Part shown: piece after piece, positions 35,389-43,901 of the stretch
How the letters are laid out: the number at the start of each line of letters is the position of its first letter
How positions within the stretch are numbered: position 1 is the first letter of the stretch
DNA from: an uncultured Roseateles sp.
Lineage (GTDB): Bacteria > Pseudomonadota > Gammaproteobacteria > Burkholderiales > Burkholderiaceae
Length of the DNA: 64,000 nucleotides
Direction: 5' to 3'
NCBI GenBank assembly: GCA_946886855.1
Contig: CAMPJJ010000020.1
Coordinates: forward strand, 1 to 64,000
Notes under the pieces: generated by a model
Seen by the model: only the letters and a program-made list of their open reading frames with translations
Told to the model about the DNA's origin: nothing
Database searches by the model: none
Made by a program: the position numbers and the translations under genes

Positions 35389-35874
35389 ATGGTCGATTTC
35401 GGCTTTGACAAGCTGGTGCTGATCGGCGCCGTGGCGCTGGTCGTGCTCGGCCCTGAGCGCCTGCCGCGCGTGGCCCGGACGGTGGGCACGCTGCTGGGCA
35501 AGGCGCAGCGTTACGTGTCCGACGTGAAGGCGGAGGTGAACCGGTCCATCGAACTGGAGGAACTCCAGAAGATGAAGGGCCAGTTCCAGACGGCGGTGAA
35601 CGACGTGCAGTCCAGCGTGCAGGAACAGATGGACGCTGCCAGCCAGTCGCTGCAGTCCACCTGGTCCGACCTGTCCGTGGACGGTTCCAACGCGGACGGC
35701 ACGATCGGCGGCTACGGCGGCCCGGTCCCGGTCTATTCGCATCCCAGGAAGAACTGGCGCCTCAAGCGCGGCGCCACGCCGGTCTGGTACAAGCAGCAGC
35801 AGGGCGTGCGTCGCCACGCCCAATCCGGCGCGGCCCGCGTGGCGCGCTTCCGTCCTTCCCGCCGAGCCCCATGA
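35389..35874 (+). CDS. tatB: Sec-independent translocase protein TatB
   Basis: 161 residues; part of the TatBC receptor. The N-terminus MVDFGFDKLVLIGAVALVVL and the LGPERLPRVARTVG hinge are TatB hallmarks. A long amphipathic helix follows and then a Gly/Arg-rich tail with many basic residues. It overlaps tatC by 4 nt (ATGA). Confidence 0.96.
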   Translation: MVDFGFDKLVLIGAVALVVLGPERLPRVARTVGTLLGKAQRYVSDVKAEVNRSIELEELQKMKGQFQTAVNDVQSSVQEQMDAASQSLQSTWSDLSVDGSNADGTIGGYGGPVPVYSHPRKNWRLKRGATPVWYKQQQGVRRHAQSGAARVARFRPSRRAP

Positions 35875-36665
35875 GCAGCCCCCAAGAAGACGAACTGGCC
35901 GGCACCGAACAGCCTTTTGTGTCCCACCTGATGGAGCTGCGCGACCGGTTGATCCGGGCGCTGCTCGCGGTCGGGGTGGCGTTCGGCCTGCTGTGCGTCT
36001 GGCCCAGCCCCGGCAGCCTGTTCGATCTGCTGGCGATGCCGCTGGTGGCGCACCTGCCGCAGGGCAGCTCGATGATCGCGACCAACGTGCTGTCGCCCTT
36101 CCTCGTGCCGCTGAAGATCACCTTGCTGGCGGCCTTCCTGCTGGCCTTGCCGGTGGTGCTGTACCAGGTCTGGGCCTTCGTGGCGCCGGGCCTGTACTCG
36201 CACGAGAAGCGGCTGGTGATGCCGCTGGTGGTCTCCAGCACGCTCCTGTTCTTCGCCGGCGTCGCGTTCTGCTATTTCTTCGTCTTCGGCAAGGTGTTCA
36301 CCTTCATCCAGAGCTTCGCGCCGAAGAGCATCACCGCCGCGCCGGACATCGAGGCCTACCTGGGCTTCGTCATGAACATGTTCATCGCCTTCGGTGCCGC
36401 GTTCGAGGTGCCGGTGGTGGTGGTGGTGCTGGCGCGCATGGGTCTGGTGACGGTGCCGCAGCTCAAGCAGTTCCGCGGCTACTTCATCGTGCTGGCCTTC
36501 GTCATCGCGGCGGTGATCACGCCGCCGGACATCGTCTCGCAGCTGGCGCTGGCGATCCCGATGTGCCTGCTCTACGAGGTCGGCCTCTGGGCCGCCAACG
36601 CCTTCGCCAGATACTCGAAGGCTCCGGACGCCGAGGCCGAGGAAAGCAGCGGCACCACTGGCTGA
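35871..36665 (+). CDS. tatC: Sec-independent translocase protein TatC
   Basis: 264-residue membrane receptor for twin-arginine signal peptides with six membrane helices. The cytoplasmic N-terminus carries the conserved PFVSHLMELRDRLIRA. FVAPGLYSHEKR in the first cytoplasmic loop and FEVPVVVV are also typical. It ends in a polar tail. A terminator follows 20 nt later. Confidence 0.97.
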   Translation: MSSPQEDELAGTEQPFVSHLMELRDRLIRALLAVGVAFGLLCVWPSPGSLFDLLAMPLVAHLPQGSSMIATNVLSPFLVPLKITLLAAFLLALPVVLYQVWAFVAPGLYSHEKRLVMPLVVSSTLLFFAGVAFCYFFVFGKVFTFIQSFAPKSITAAPDIEAYLGFVMNMFIAFGAAFEVPVVVVVLARMGLVTVPQLKQFRGYFIVLAFVIAAVITPPDIVSQLALAIPMCLLYEVGLWAANAFARYSKAPDAEAEESSGTTG

Positions 36666-36684
36666 ACCCCGCAGCCTCCAGCAG

Positions 36685-36709
36685 ACGCCCGATCCCGATC
36701 GGGCGTTTG
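36685..36709 (+). terminator. Intrinsic terminator of tatABC
   Basis: ACGCCCGATC pairs with GATCGGGCGT (2-nt nominal loop), followed by TTGTCATTG. It lies 20 nt after the tatC stop. Confidence 0.8.
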
Positions 36710-36770
36710 TCATTGCGCTCCAAAAGATCCCGGCAGTCCTCTTCCCCCGAACCGTCGAAGTCCAATGAGG

Positions 36771-36843
36771 AGGGTGGGGCCGGAATGATGCTGGGGATTC
36801 GCGGACGCGAGGTCCCCTGCATCGTGGAGCGCCCGCGCTTGGC
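36771..36843 (+). repeat. Dispersed structured intergenic element, copy B
   Basis: The stem pairs 787-797 with 813-823 (in units of 36000), with one T-T mismatch, then an internal loop, the stem TCGC/GCGA and the loop GGAC (36803-36806). It shares the head GGGTGGGGCCGG with copy A and the tail GTGGAGCGCCCGCGC with copies A and C. It lies downstream of the tatC terminator and about 100 bp upstream of the ABC permease gene. Confidence 0.75.
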
Positions 36844-36941
36844 CGATCGCAGTGATTTCCAGAGCCCCCCTAAGACGACGCCAGTCCGGGAGATGGCAAC
36901 ATGCCGCCTTCCGCTGAGAGGCGAGCCTTTCCAAGAATTCC

Positions 36942-37604
36942 ATGGACTTCCACTCCCTGCTTTCCCTGGCCGAGCTGGCCTGGCCGGTGCTGTTGAAGGG
37001 CACGGGTTACACGCTGCTTTTCGCGGTGATGGCGATGATTTTCGGTTTGCCGCTGGCGGCGCTGATCACGCTGGTGCGGGTGCTCCAGCTTCCGGTGCTG
37101 GACCGTCTGATGGCGGTCTACGTGAGTGCGATGCGCGGCACGCCGCTGCTGGTGCAGGTGTTCATCGTGTATTACGGGCTGCCGAGCATCGGCATCGAGT
37201 TTTCCCCGCTGGTGGCGGGTGTGCTGACGCTGACCTTGAACGTTGCCGCGTACATGAGCGAGACCTTGCGCGGTTCGATCGCCGCGGTGGCGCAGGGTCA
37301 GTGGCTCGCGGGCACCTCGCTGGGCCTGAGCCGTCCCCAGACGCTGCGTTTCGTGGTCGGCCCGCAGGCGCTGCGCGCCGCCGTGCCGAGCCTGTCCAAC
37401 AGCCTGATCTCGCTGATCAAGGACACGTCCCTGGTGTCGGTGATCGCGGTGACGGAGCTGATGCTTGCGACCAAGGAGGTCATCTCCACGACCTTCCAGC
37501 CGTTCCCGCTCTACCTGGCGGCGGCGCTCATCTACTGGGCGCTGAGCTTCGCGTTCGAGCAGGTGCAGAAGTGGATGGAAAAGCGCCTGGCCTATCCGCA
37601 TTGA
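36942..37604 (+). CDS. Polar amino acid ABC transporter permease
   Basis: 220-residue inner-membrane permease of the His/Glu/Arg family. It begins with a long hydrophobic domain, and the motif SAMRGTPLLVQVF is the conserved N-terminal signature, followed by MSETLRGSIAAVAQGQWLAG (the EAA-type coupling loop) near residue 120. No ATPase or binding-protein gene is adjacent, so its partners lie elsewhere. The transport direction is import by family; the substrate is unknown. Confidence 0.92.
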   Translation: MDFHSLLSLAELAWPVLLKGTGYTLLFAVMAMIFGLPLAALITLVRVLQLPVLDRLMAVYVSAMRGTPLLVQVFIVYYGLPSIGIEFSPLVAGVLTLTLNVAAYMSETLRGSIAAVAQGQWLAGTSLGLSRPQTLRFVVGPQALRAAVPSLSNSLISLIKDTSLVSVIAVTELMLATKEVISTTFQPFPLYLAAALIYWALSFAFEQVQKWMEKRLAYPH

Positions 37605-37631
37605 TCCTGCCGCACTGACGTCCCCGCCCTG

Positions 37632-38555
37632 ATGACCCCCTCCGTCGCTGTTTCTCCCTCGCTCCTTTCCGTGCATCTGCGACTGGTCGGCATGGCCGTC
37701 CTCTGGGGCGCTTCCTGGCCCTGGGGCCGGGTGCTGGCGCAGGCGATGCCGCCGCTGGCGGCCGCGGCATGCCGCTTCCTGTTCGCGGGCGCGATCCTGA
37801 TGCTGTGGCTGGCCAAGACCGGCCGGCTGGCGGCCTTGCGCGACTGGGGCGCGACGCGTTGGGCGGGGATGGTGCTCGCCGCCAGCTTCGGCGTCTTCGG
37901 TTACGCGACCTTCTTCATGAGCGGGTTGCGGCATGTGCCCGCCGGCAAGGGCGCGCTGGTGATCACGCTGAATCCGGTGATCACGCTGCTGCTGGCGGCG
38001 TGGCTCTTCGGCGAACGCCTGAACAAGCGGATCGGCCTGGGGATGGCGATGGCCGCGGTGGGCGCCGCCGTCGTGATCACCAAGGGTGAGCCCTGGCATG
38101 TGTTCGACGGCCGCGTCGGCATCGGCGAAGTGCTGCTGCTGGGTTGCGTCGGATGCTGGGTGGCCTACACGCTGATCGGACGCAAGGTGATGGTCGGCGT
38201 CGACGCGCTGACGACGACCGCCGTCACGGCCGCGATCGGCGCGCTGATGCTGCTGGTGCTGACGCTGGTCGTCGACGGCACGGCCGGCCTCACCGGCGTG
38301 CTGGCCGCGCCGCGCAACGCGTGGCTGTGCATGGCTGGCATCATCGTCGGCTCGACCGCGCTGGCCTATGCCTGGTACTTCGACGGCGTGAAGGCGCTGG
38401 GCGCCGGCGCGGCCGCCGGCTACATCACGCTGGTGCCGGTGTTCGGCGTGGTGTTCTCGGCGCTGTGGCTGGGCGAGGTCGTCGACGCGTCGCTGCTGGT
38501 CGGCGGCACGATGGCGATCGCCGGCACGGCCTTGATGAACCTCGGCCGTCGCTGA
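37632..38555 (+). CDS. EamA/DMT-family transporter
   Basis: 307-residue membrane protein with about ten hydrophobic helices in two EamA repeats (about residues 18-140 and 165-300). The first repeat begins GMAVLWGASWPWGRVLAQ, the second LLGCVGCWVAYTLIGRKV. Members export amino acids, purines or drugs. The gene ends 3 nt from the convergent small membrane protein, with no terminator visible between them. Confidence 0.92.
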   Translation: MTPSVAVSPSLLSVHLRLVGMAVLWGASWPWGRVLAQAMPPLAAAACRFLFAGAILMLWLAKTGRLAALRDWGATRWAGMVLAASFGVFGYATFFMSGLRHVPAGKGALVITLNPVITLLLAAWLFGERLNKRIGLGMAMAAVGAAVVITKGEPWHVFDGRVGIGEVLLLGCVGCWVAYTLIGRKVMVGVDALTTTAVTAAIGALMLLVLTLVVDGTAGLTGVLAAPRNAWLCMAGIIVGSTALAYAWYFDGVKALGAGAAAGYITLVPVFGVVFSALWLGEVVDASLLVGGTMAIAGTALMNLGRR

Positions 38556-38558
38556 GGC

Positions 38559-38777
38559 TTACTTCCTGCCCGCGCCCACCAGCACGATGCCGCCGACCGC
38601 GATGGCGGCAATGCCGGCCCACAGCGGCACGTTGACGCGCTTGGTCTCCTCGACCTTGAGTTCGATCGGACCGACCTTGGCGGCGGTGTTTTCCTTCGTG
38701 TACGAGAACCCGCCGTAGACCAGGCCCAGCACGCCCGCGATGATCAGGATCACCGCGATCAATCGACTAGCAGCCAT
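38559..38777 (-). CDS. Small two-helix membrane protein, DUF3185-like
   Basis: 72 residues. Two hydrophobic helices (about residues 4-24 and 50-70) flank a short charged loop with KVGPIELKVEETKRVNVP. The start at 38777 has a strong GGAGGA. The layout matches DUF3185-like small membrane proteins of unknown function. It is monocistronic. Confidence 0.82.
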   Translation of the reverse strand: MAASRLIAVILIIAGVLGLVYGGFSYTKENTAAKVGPIELKVEETKRVNVPLWAGIAAIAVGGIVLVGAGRK

Positions 38778-38996
38778 GACGTCCTCCAATGTGTGCGATG
38801 TGATGTTGAGATGACAAGGCCCCGGCCGTCGCCTCGCATGTCGTACGGCGTCGGGGTGGCTCATTGGAGCGCTTCGGTGCGCCGGCGCACGTAGGACGCC
38901 GCCGCGTTCGCATGTCGGGCGTCTTCGCGGCACGCCCGCCGCGCCCCGGCGCGACGGGGTCGTTGCGGAGCGTGGCGCAGCAGGGAGAATCCGCCG

Positions 38997-39680
38997 ATGC
39001 GTTTCCTCCGAGTCCTCGTCCTGACGCGTCGTCATCCGTCCGCCATCCTGCTGCTCGTGCAGTTGCTGGGCCTGCTGCTCTACCCGCTGCTCGAGGGCAG
39101 CCGTTCGGCGCCGCTGGCGCTGGGCGCCTTCGGCATCGTGGTGCTGATCTTCACGACGCGCATGGTGCGCAGCACGCCGGGCCTGACCTGGCTGAGCGTG
39201 ACCATCGCGCTGCCGGCCGTCGTGCTCCTGCTGCTGCAGGCGTTCTGGCACATGGAGCAGTTGCTGCCCTGGTCCTCGGCGCTGGAGGCGCTGTTCTACT
39301 TCTACGCCGCCATCAGCCTGACCGCCTACATGATGAGCGACTGGCACGCGACGACCGACGAGCTGTTCGCCGCCGCCGCCACCTTCACGCTGCTGGCCTG
39401 GGGCTTCGCTCACCTGTTCGTGGTGGTGCAGGCGCTGTATCCGGGCAGCTTCTCGGCGGCGGTGGATCCGCAGGCGCCGCGCACCTGGACGGAGCTGATG
39501 TTCCTCAGCTTCGCGCTGCTGTCCAGCACCGGCATCGGCGACGTGATCCCGGTGAAGCCGCTGGCGCGGGGGGTGACGACGATCGAGATGTTCGTCGGCG
39601 TCATGTACCTCGCGGCCGTGGTGTCGCGGCTGATCGGGCTGACGCTGATCCGGCAGCGGGAGTTGTCGGATCTGGATTGA
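38997..39680 (+). CDS. Two-pore-type ion channel with non-canonical selectivity filter
   Basis: 227-residue membrane protein with six or so helices. Near the C-terminus a pore helix (TWTELMFLSFALLS) is followed by the filter STGIGD at residues 177-182 and then a final helix, the layout of Ion_trans_2 channels. Canonical potassium channels have TVGYGD; here Gly-Ile replaces Gly-Tyr and the first Thr-Val is Ser-Thr. The gene starts with GGGAGA upstream. It is convergent with the ABC transporter genes (4-nt gap). It could be a potassium or non-selective channel. Confidence 0.82.
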   Translation: MRFLRVLVLTRRHPSAILLLVQLLGLLLYPLLEGSRSAPLALGAFGIVVLIFTTRMVRSTPGLTWLSVTIALPAVVLLLLQAFWHMEQLLPWSSALEALFYFYAAISLTAYMMSDWHATTDELFAAAATFTLLAWGFAHLFVVVQALYPGSFSAAVDPQAPRTWTELMFLSFALLSSTGIGDVIPVKPLARGVTTIEMFVGVMYLAAVVSRLIGLTLIRQRELSDLD

Positions 39681-39683
39681 GGC

Positions 39684-41009
39684 TCAGCGCGTCGCCGTTT
39701 CCTCATCCCCCGTCGGCAGCCGCAGCGCCCCGGTGTTGTAGTCGTACTCGAACACCTCGCCGTGCCGTGCCCAGGTCACCGCGGTCTGCAGCACGGCGTC
39801 CGCCTCGGTGTCGTCGAGGTGCTCGCTCAGCAGTCTGAGCACCGGCTTGTCCGGCATCTCGCCGCTGGGCTCCTGCTCGAGGCTGTGCCGGATGTGCGCG
39901 ATCAGCGGCACGTGGGCGAGCAACTGCTGACCGAAGAGGTCCCGCCGCAGCCCGTGCGTGCCGTCCACGTAGCGCCGCCCCAGCGGCGTCAGCTGCAGGT
40001 CGCCGCTGTCGAGCTGCGCCAGTCCCAGCAGCGCCAGCGCATGCGCGACCGGCAGCAGCTCCGAGTCCGGCAGCCCCGCTTCCTCGCACAGCTGCGGCAG
40101 GTCCGCGCGGCCGTCGAAGGGCGGTTCCGTCAGCAGCTCCAGCAGGCCGTCCATCCGGGCCACGTCGGCCGCCGGCAGGCGCTCGGCCAGCGGCGCCGGC
40201 GCCGTCGCCGCATCGACCGCGCCCGCAGTGCGGGACGGCCGCGCCGCGCCCGCCGTCATCAGCGCATAGACCTCGTCGATCAGCGCGCGCACGTCGGCGC
40301 TCTCCGGATCGCGCGGCCGCGGCAGCTGCACCGACAGCTGGCAGCGGATCCGCCCCGGATCGCTCGCGAAGATCAGCACGCGGTCGGCCATCATCACGGC
40401 CTCCTCGATGTTGTGCGACACCACCAGCATCGCCCGCGTCGGCATGTGCCCGCCGTCCCACAGCTCGAGGATGTCCTCGCGCAGCCGCTCGCCGGTCAGC
40501 ACGTCCAGCGCCGAGAAGGCCTCGTCCATCAGCAGCACGTCCGGCTCGGTCACCAGCGCCCGCGCGATGCCGACCCGCTGCCGCATGCCGCCCGACAGCT
40601 CGCGCGGCAGCGCGCCCTCGAAGCCGCCCAGGCCGATCAGCGCGATCGCCGCCTCGGCCTTGGCTTCGCGCTCGGGCTTGGCGACGCCGCGCGCCTCCAG
40701 CCCGAGCTCGACGTTCTGCTGCACCGTCAGCCACGGGAACAGCGCGAAGGACTGGAACACCATGCTGATGCCCCGCGCCGGTCCCGACAGCGGCTGCCCG
40801 CGGTAACGCACCTGGCCCGCGTCGGCCGGCACCAGCCCGGCCATGATGCGCAGCAAGGTGCTCTTGCCCGAGCCCGACTGGCCCAGCAGCGCGACGATCT
40901 CGCCCTCGCGCAGGTGGAAGTCGACGTCCGCCAGCACGGGACGCGGATGACCGTCGGCCGAGCGGAAACGCTTGCCCACGCCGTGGAGTTCGATGATGGA
41001 TGCGGTCAT
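39684..41009 (-). CDS. NitT/TauT-type ABC transporter ATPase with AAA-associated C-terminal domain
   Basis: 441 residues. The N-terminal 260 residues form a standard ATPase: Walker A GQSGSGKST near 43, signature LSGGMRQRV and Walker B DVLLMDEAFSALD. The C-terminal 150 residues are the AAA-associated domain found on some nitrate/sulfonate/bicarbonate-type ATPases, with a GLRRDLFGQQLL segment near 355. This extra domain is thought to have a regulatory role. It follows the fused permease gene on the same strand with a 24-nt gap. No binding protein is encoded beside it. Confidence 0.92.
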   Translation of the reverse strand: MTASIIELHGVGKRFRSADGHPRPVLADVDFHLREGEIVALLGQSGSGKSTLLRIMAGLVPADAGQVRYRGQPLSGPARGISMVFQSFALFPWLTVQQNVELGLEARGVAKPEREAKAEAAIALIGLGGFEGALPRELSGGMRQRVGIARALVTEPDVLLMDEAFSALDVLTGERLREDILELWDGGHMPTRAMLVVSHNIEEAVMMADRVLIFASDPGRIRCQLSVQLPRPRDPESADVRALIDEVYALMTAGAARPSRTAGAVDAATAPAPLAERLPAADVARMDGLLELLTEPPFDGRADLPQLCEEAGLPDSELLPVAHALALLGLAQLDSGDLQLTPLGRRYVDGTHGLRRDLFGQQLLAHVPLIAHIRHSLEQEPSGEMPDKPVLRLLSEHLDDTEADAVLQTAVTWARHGEVFEYDYNTGALRLPTGDEETATR

Positions 41010-41033
41010 GCCGGTCTCCTCACAGATCGCAGT

Positions 41034-42785
41034 TCACAGATGCATGCGGTCTTCGGCCAACCGGTACAGGCGGCGCCAGACGAAGTGGTTCAGGCCCATC
41101 ACGAAGATGCACATCACGCCGATGCCCAGCGCGATCCGCGGGAAGTCGCCCTTGGCGGTCATCTCCGCGATGTAGCTGCCCAGGCCGTGTGCCTTGAGCG
41201 TGGTGTCGCCCCAGGAGACGTACTCGGCCACGATGCTCGCGTTCCACGAGCCGCCGCTGGCGGTGATCGCGCCGGTGACGAAGCTCGGGAACACTGCCGG
41301 CAGCAGGTAGCGCCGCCATTTGAGCCAGCCGCTCAGGCCCAGGTTGCGCGCCGCATGGCGCAGCTCGGCGGGGATGTTGGAGGCGCCCGCGATCACGTTG
41401 AACAGCAGGTACCACTGCGTGCCGAAGATCATCAGCGGCGACAGCCACACATCGGGGTTGAGCTTCCATCGCACGATCAGCACGACCGCCACCGGGAACA
41501 GCAGGTTGGCGGGGAAGGCCGCCAGGAACTGCGCCACCGCCTGCAGCCGGCCGGACCAGCGCGGGTTCATGCCGATCCAGATGCCCACCGGCACCCACAC
41601 CAGCGCGGCCAGCGCGATCAGCACCAGCACGCGCACCAGCGTCAGCATGCCGAGCCCGAAGACATGACCGGCTTCGGACCAGCCGACCTCGGTATGGACG
41701 AAGCGGACCAGGTGGTACAGCGCCACCATCACCGCCGCGGCCACCACCGCATCCCAGGCGCGCGTCCAGGTGGCGCCGGCGATGCGCGGGCGGGCGCGGA
41801 TCGAGGTGCCGTCGTGATGCCGGCGGAACCACACCAGGCTGCCTTCGAGCCGGTCCACCAGCCATGCCGCCGAGCGCCGCGTGAGCGAGGTGCGCCGCAG
41901 CCAGTTCAGCATCCACGACTGGGGCGCGGTGTCGGTGCCGCTGTCCTCGAAGCGGAACTTGTCCGCCCACGCGACCAGCGGCCGGAATACGAGCTGGTCG
42001 TAGAGCACGATGCCCACGAGCATCGCGACGATCGCCCAGCCGATCGCGCCGAGGTCGCGGGCCTCGATCGCCATCGCGATGTAGGAGCCGACGCCGGGCA
42101 GCTTGATGCTCTGGTCGGAGACCGAGATCGCCTCCGACGCGACGACGAAGAACCAGCCGCCGGACATCGACATCATCATGTTCCACAGCAGGCCCGGCAT
42201 CGCGTAGGGCAGCTCCAGCCGCCAGAAGCGCTGCCAGCCCGACAGCTGGAAAACGCGCGCCGCCTCGTCGAGTTCCGACGGCACCGTGCGCAGCGACTGG
42301 TACAGGCTGAAGGCCATGTTCCAGGCCTGCGAGGTGAAGATGGCGAAGATCGCCGCGCACTCGACGCCCAGCAGGTTGCCGGGGAAGAGCGCGATGAAGC
42401 CGGTGACCGTGATCGACAGGAAGCCCAGGATCGGGATCGACTGGAGGATGTCGAGCATCGGCACCAGCACCTTCTCCGCGGCGCGGACCTTGGCCGCGAG
42501 CACCGCGAAGACCGCGCTGAACAGCAGCGCCAGCAGCATCGCCGCCAGCATCCGCAGGTTGGTGCGCAGCAGGTAGTAGGGCAGGTGGGACGGATCCAGC
42601 GACAGCGGCAGCGGATCGCCCAGCGCGAACGGGCGCGCCATCTGCGCGGCGCCGTAGGCCAGCAGCACCAGCAGCGCCAGCACCAGCGGCAGCAGCGCCC
42701 AGTCCCAGCGGTTGGAGCCCGCCTCGACGACCGGACGGGGGAAGAATTGGCGGCGGTCCATGAGCTTGGCTTTCTCGTTCTGCAT
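41034..42785 (-). CDS. ABC transporter permease with two fused transmembrane modules
   Basis: 583 residues, about twice the usual permease length. Each half carries a permease core with its own EAA-type coupling loop: near LDEAARVFQLSGWQRFW (about 190) and near LRHAARNLGLSGWLKW (about 480), the second in the region before GAITASGGSWNASIVAEY. About twelve helices in total. It probably replaces the usual homodimer as a single chain. The ATPase with the AAA-associated domain follows. The substrate is unknown and no receptor gene is nearby. Confidence 0.9.
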   Translation of the reverse strand: MQNEKAKLMDRRQFFPRPVVEAGSNRWDWALLPLVLALLVLLAYGAAQMARPFALGDPLPLSLDPSHLPYYLLRTNLRMLAAMLLALLFSAVFAVLAAKVRAAEKVLVPMLDILQSIPILGFLSITVTGFIALFPGNLLGVECAAIFAIFTSQAWNMAFSLYQSLRTVPSELDEAARVFQLSGWQRFWRLELPYAMPGLLWNMMMSMSGGWFFVVASEAISVSDQSIKLPGVGSYIAMAIEARDLGAIGWAIVAMLVGIVLYDQLVFRPLVAWADKFRFEDSGTDTAPQSWMLNWLRRTSLTRRSAAWLVDRLEGSLVWFRRHHDGTSIRARPRIAGATWTRAWDAVVAAAVMVALYHLVRFVHTEVGWSEAGHVFGLGMLTLVRVLVLIALAALVWVPVGIWIGMNPRWSGRLQAVAQFLAAFPANLLFPVAVVLIVRWKLNPDVWLSPLMIFGTQWYLLFNVIAGASNIPAELRHAARNLGLSGWLKWRRYLLPAVFPSFVTGAITASGGSWNASIVAEYVSWGDTTLKAHGLGSYIAEMTAKGDFPRIALGIGVMCIFVMGLNHFVWRRLYRLAEDRMHL

Positions 42786-42854
42786 GGATTCCAGGGAACA
42801 GACGGCCTCCTGGGCCCCCCGCGCGAAGCTGCGCAGGATGCCTGGGCCTCCCTT

Positions 42855-42875
42855 CAGAAACCTGTCCGGTTTCTG
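42855..42875 (-). terminator. Candidate terminator of the LysR gene at 42887
   Basis: CAGAAACC and GGTTTCTG form a perfect 8-bp stem with a 5-nt loop, 11 nt beyond the LysR stop codon. There is no T run, so it may be a processing or attenuation structure instead. Confidence 0.45.
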
Positions 42876-42886
42876 GCCCGAGTCTG

Positions 42887-43753
42887 TCAGGCCCGCAGCG
42901 CCTGCGCCACCTCGAAGAACGAGTTCAGCAGCAGGCTGTCCCGGCGCTCCTTCAGGCAGTAGAGGTGCGTCTCGGTGTGGGCCGGATCGCCGTCGATGCG
43001 CACGGGTCGGAAGCGGGCGTCGGGGATGAACTCGGCCTCGGAGACGACACCGATGCCGATGCCGCGCGCGGCGGCTTCCCGCAGCGCCTCGCGGCTGCCG
43101 ATCTCCATCGCGATGCGCGGCGTCACGCCGGCTTCCTGCAAGGCGGCCGTGAGCGCGCGACGCGTGCTCGAGCCCGCCTCGCGCTGCAGCAGCGGCTGGT
43201 CCGCGAGCTCCTTCAACGCGACGCTCCGGCGCCGCGCGAAGGGATGGTCGAGATGGACGAACAGGATGATCGCGTGGCGCGCGTAGGGCAGGGTCACGAA
43301 GTCCGGCGCGTCATGGACGCGCGCGAGCACGCCGATGTCGATGATGTAGTTCTCCAGGTCGGCGATGACCTGCGCCGAATTGCCCATGCGGATCGACACG
43401 TCGACCTTCGGATAGCGCTTCCGGTAGGCGTCCACCATCTCGATCACGTGGAAGGGTCCCACCGCGCCGAGCTTGAGCTGGCCGCTGCTGAGCTCGCCGC
43501 AGTCGTGCATCAGGTTGTAGGCCTCGACCTCCAGCGCGGCGAGCTGGCGCGCGATGGGCAGCAGCTGCTCGCCCACGCTGCTCAGCTCGATCCGATGTCC
43601 CCGGCGGTGGAACAGCGTCACCTTGTGCTGCTGCTCGAGGGCCTGGACCTGCATGGTCAGCGTGGGCTGCGACAGGCCCAGCGCCCGCGCCGCGGCGCTG
43701 AAGCTGCCATGCCGGGCGACGGCGAGGAAGGCACGGAGTTTGGCGGCGGACAT
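42887..43753 (-). CDS. LysR-family regulator, likely controlling the phosphonate genes
   Basis: 288 residues. The N-terminal helix-turn-helix (AVARHGSFSAAARALGLSQPTLTMQVQALE-type, residues 10-40) is canonical, and the C-terminal effector-binding domain is complete. The style resembles LysR regulators of aminoethylphosphonate gene clusters, but that is a recollection of the family rather than a comparison. It is divergent from the phosphodiesterase gene across an AT-rich 148-bp region that likely contains its operator. Confidence 0.9.
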   Translation of the reverse strand: MSAAKLRAFLAVARHGSFSAAARALGLSQPTLTMQVQALEQQHKVTLFHRRGHRIELSSVGEQLLPIARQLAALEVEAYNLMHDCGELSSGQLKLGAVGPFHVIEMVDAYRKRYPKVDVSIRMGNSAQVIADLENYIIDIGVLARVHDAPDFVTLPYARHAIILFVHLDHPFARRRSVALKELADQPLLQREAGSSTRRALTAALQEAGVTPRIAMEIGSREALREAAARGIGIGVVSEAEFIPDARFRPVRIDGDPAHTETHLYCLKERRDSLLLNSFFEVAQALRA

Positions 43754-43810
43754 ATATGGATGGTATAGATTAAATTGATATTTTTGATTAATTTGAAAAA
43801 TCTGTTCGAT
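43754..43810. promoter_or_regulatory. AT-rich divergent promoter/operator region
   Basis: About 55 bp with unusually high AT content for this genome. AAATTGAT (43772-43779) and ATTAATTT (43787-43794) form a near-palindrome (one G-T position), and T-N11-A-like spacing occurs. Lies between the LysR start (43753, minus) and the phosphodiesterase gene (43902, plus), the usual place for a LysR operator. Confidence 0.55.
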
Positions 43811-43901
43811 CGTCCCATACTGCGTACGCCATCAGCGCTGATTGGTCGGTCCTTCTTTCCAAAACAACGGGGTCCTGCACGAGGGAGCCCCAGGAGACAC
43901 C

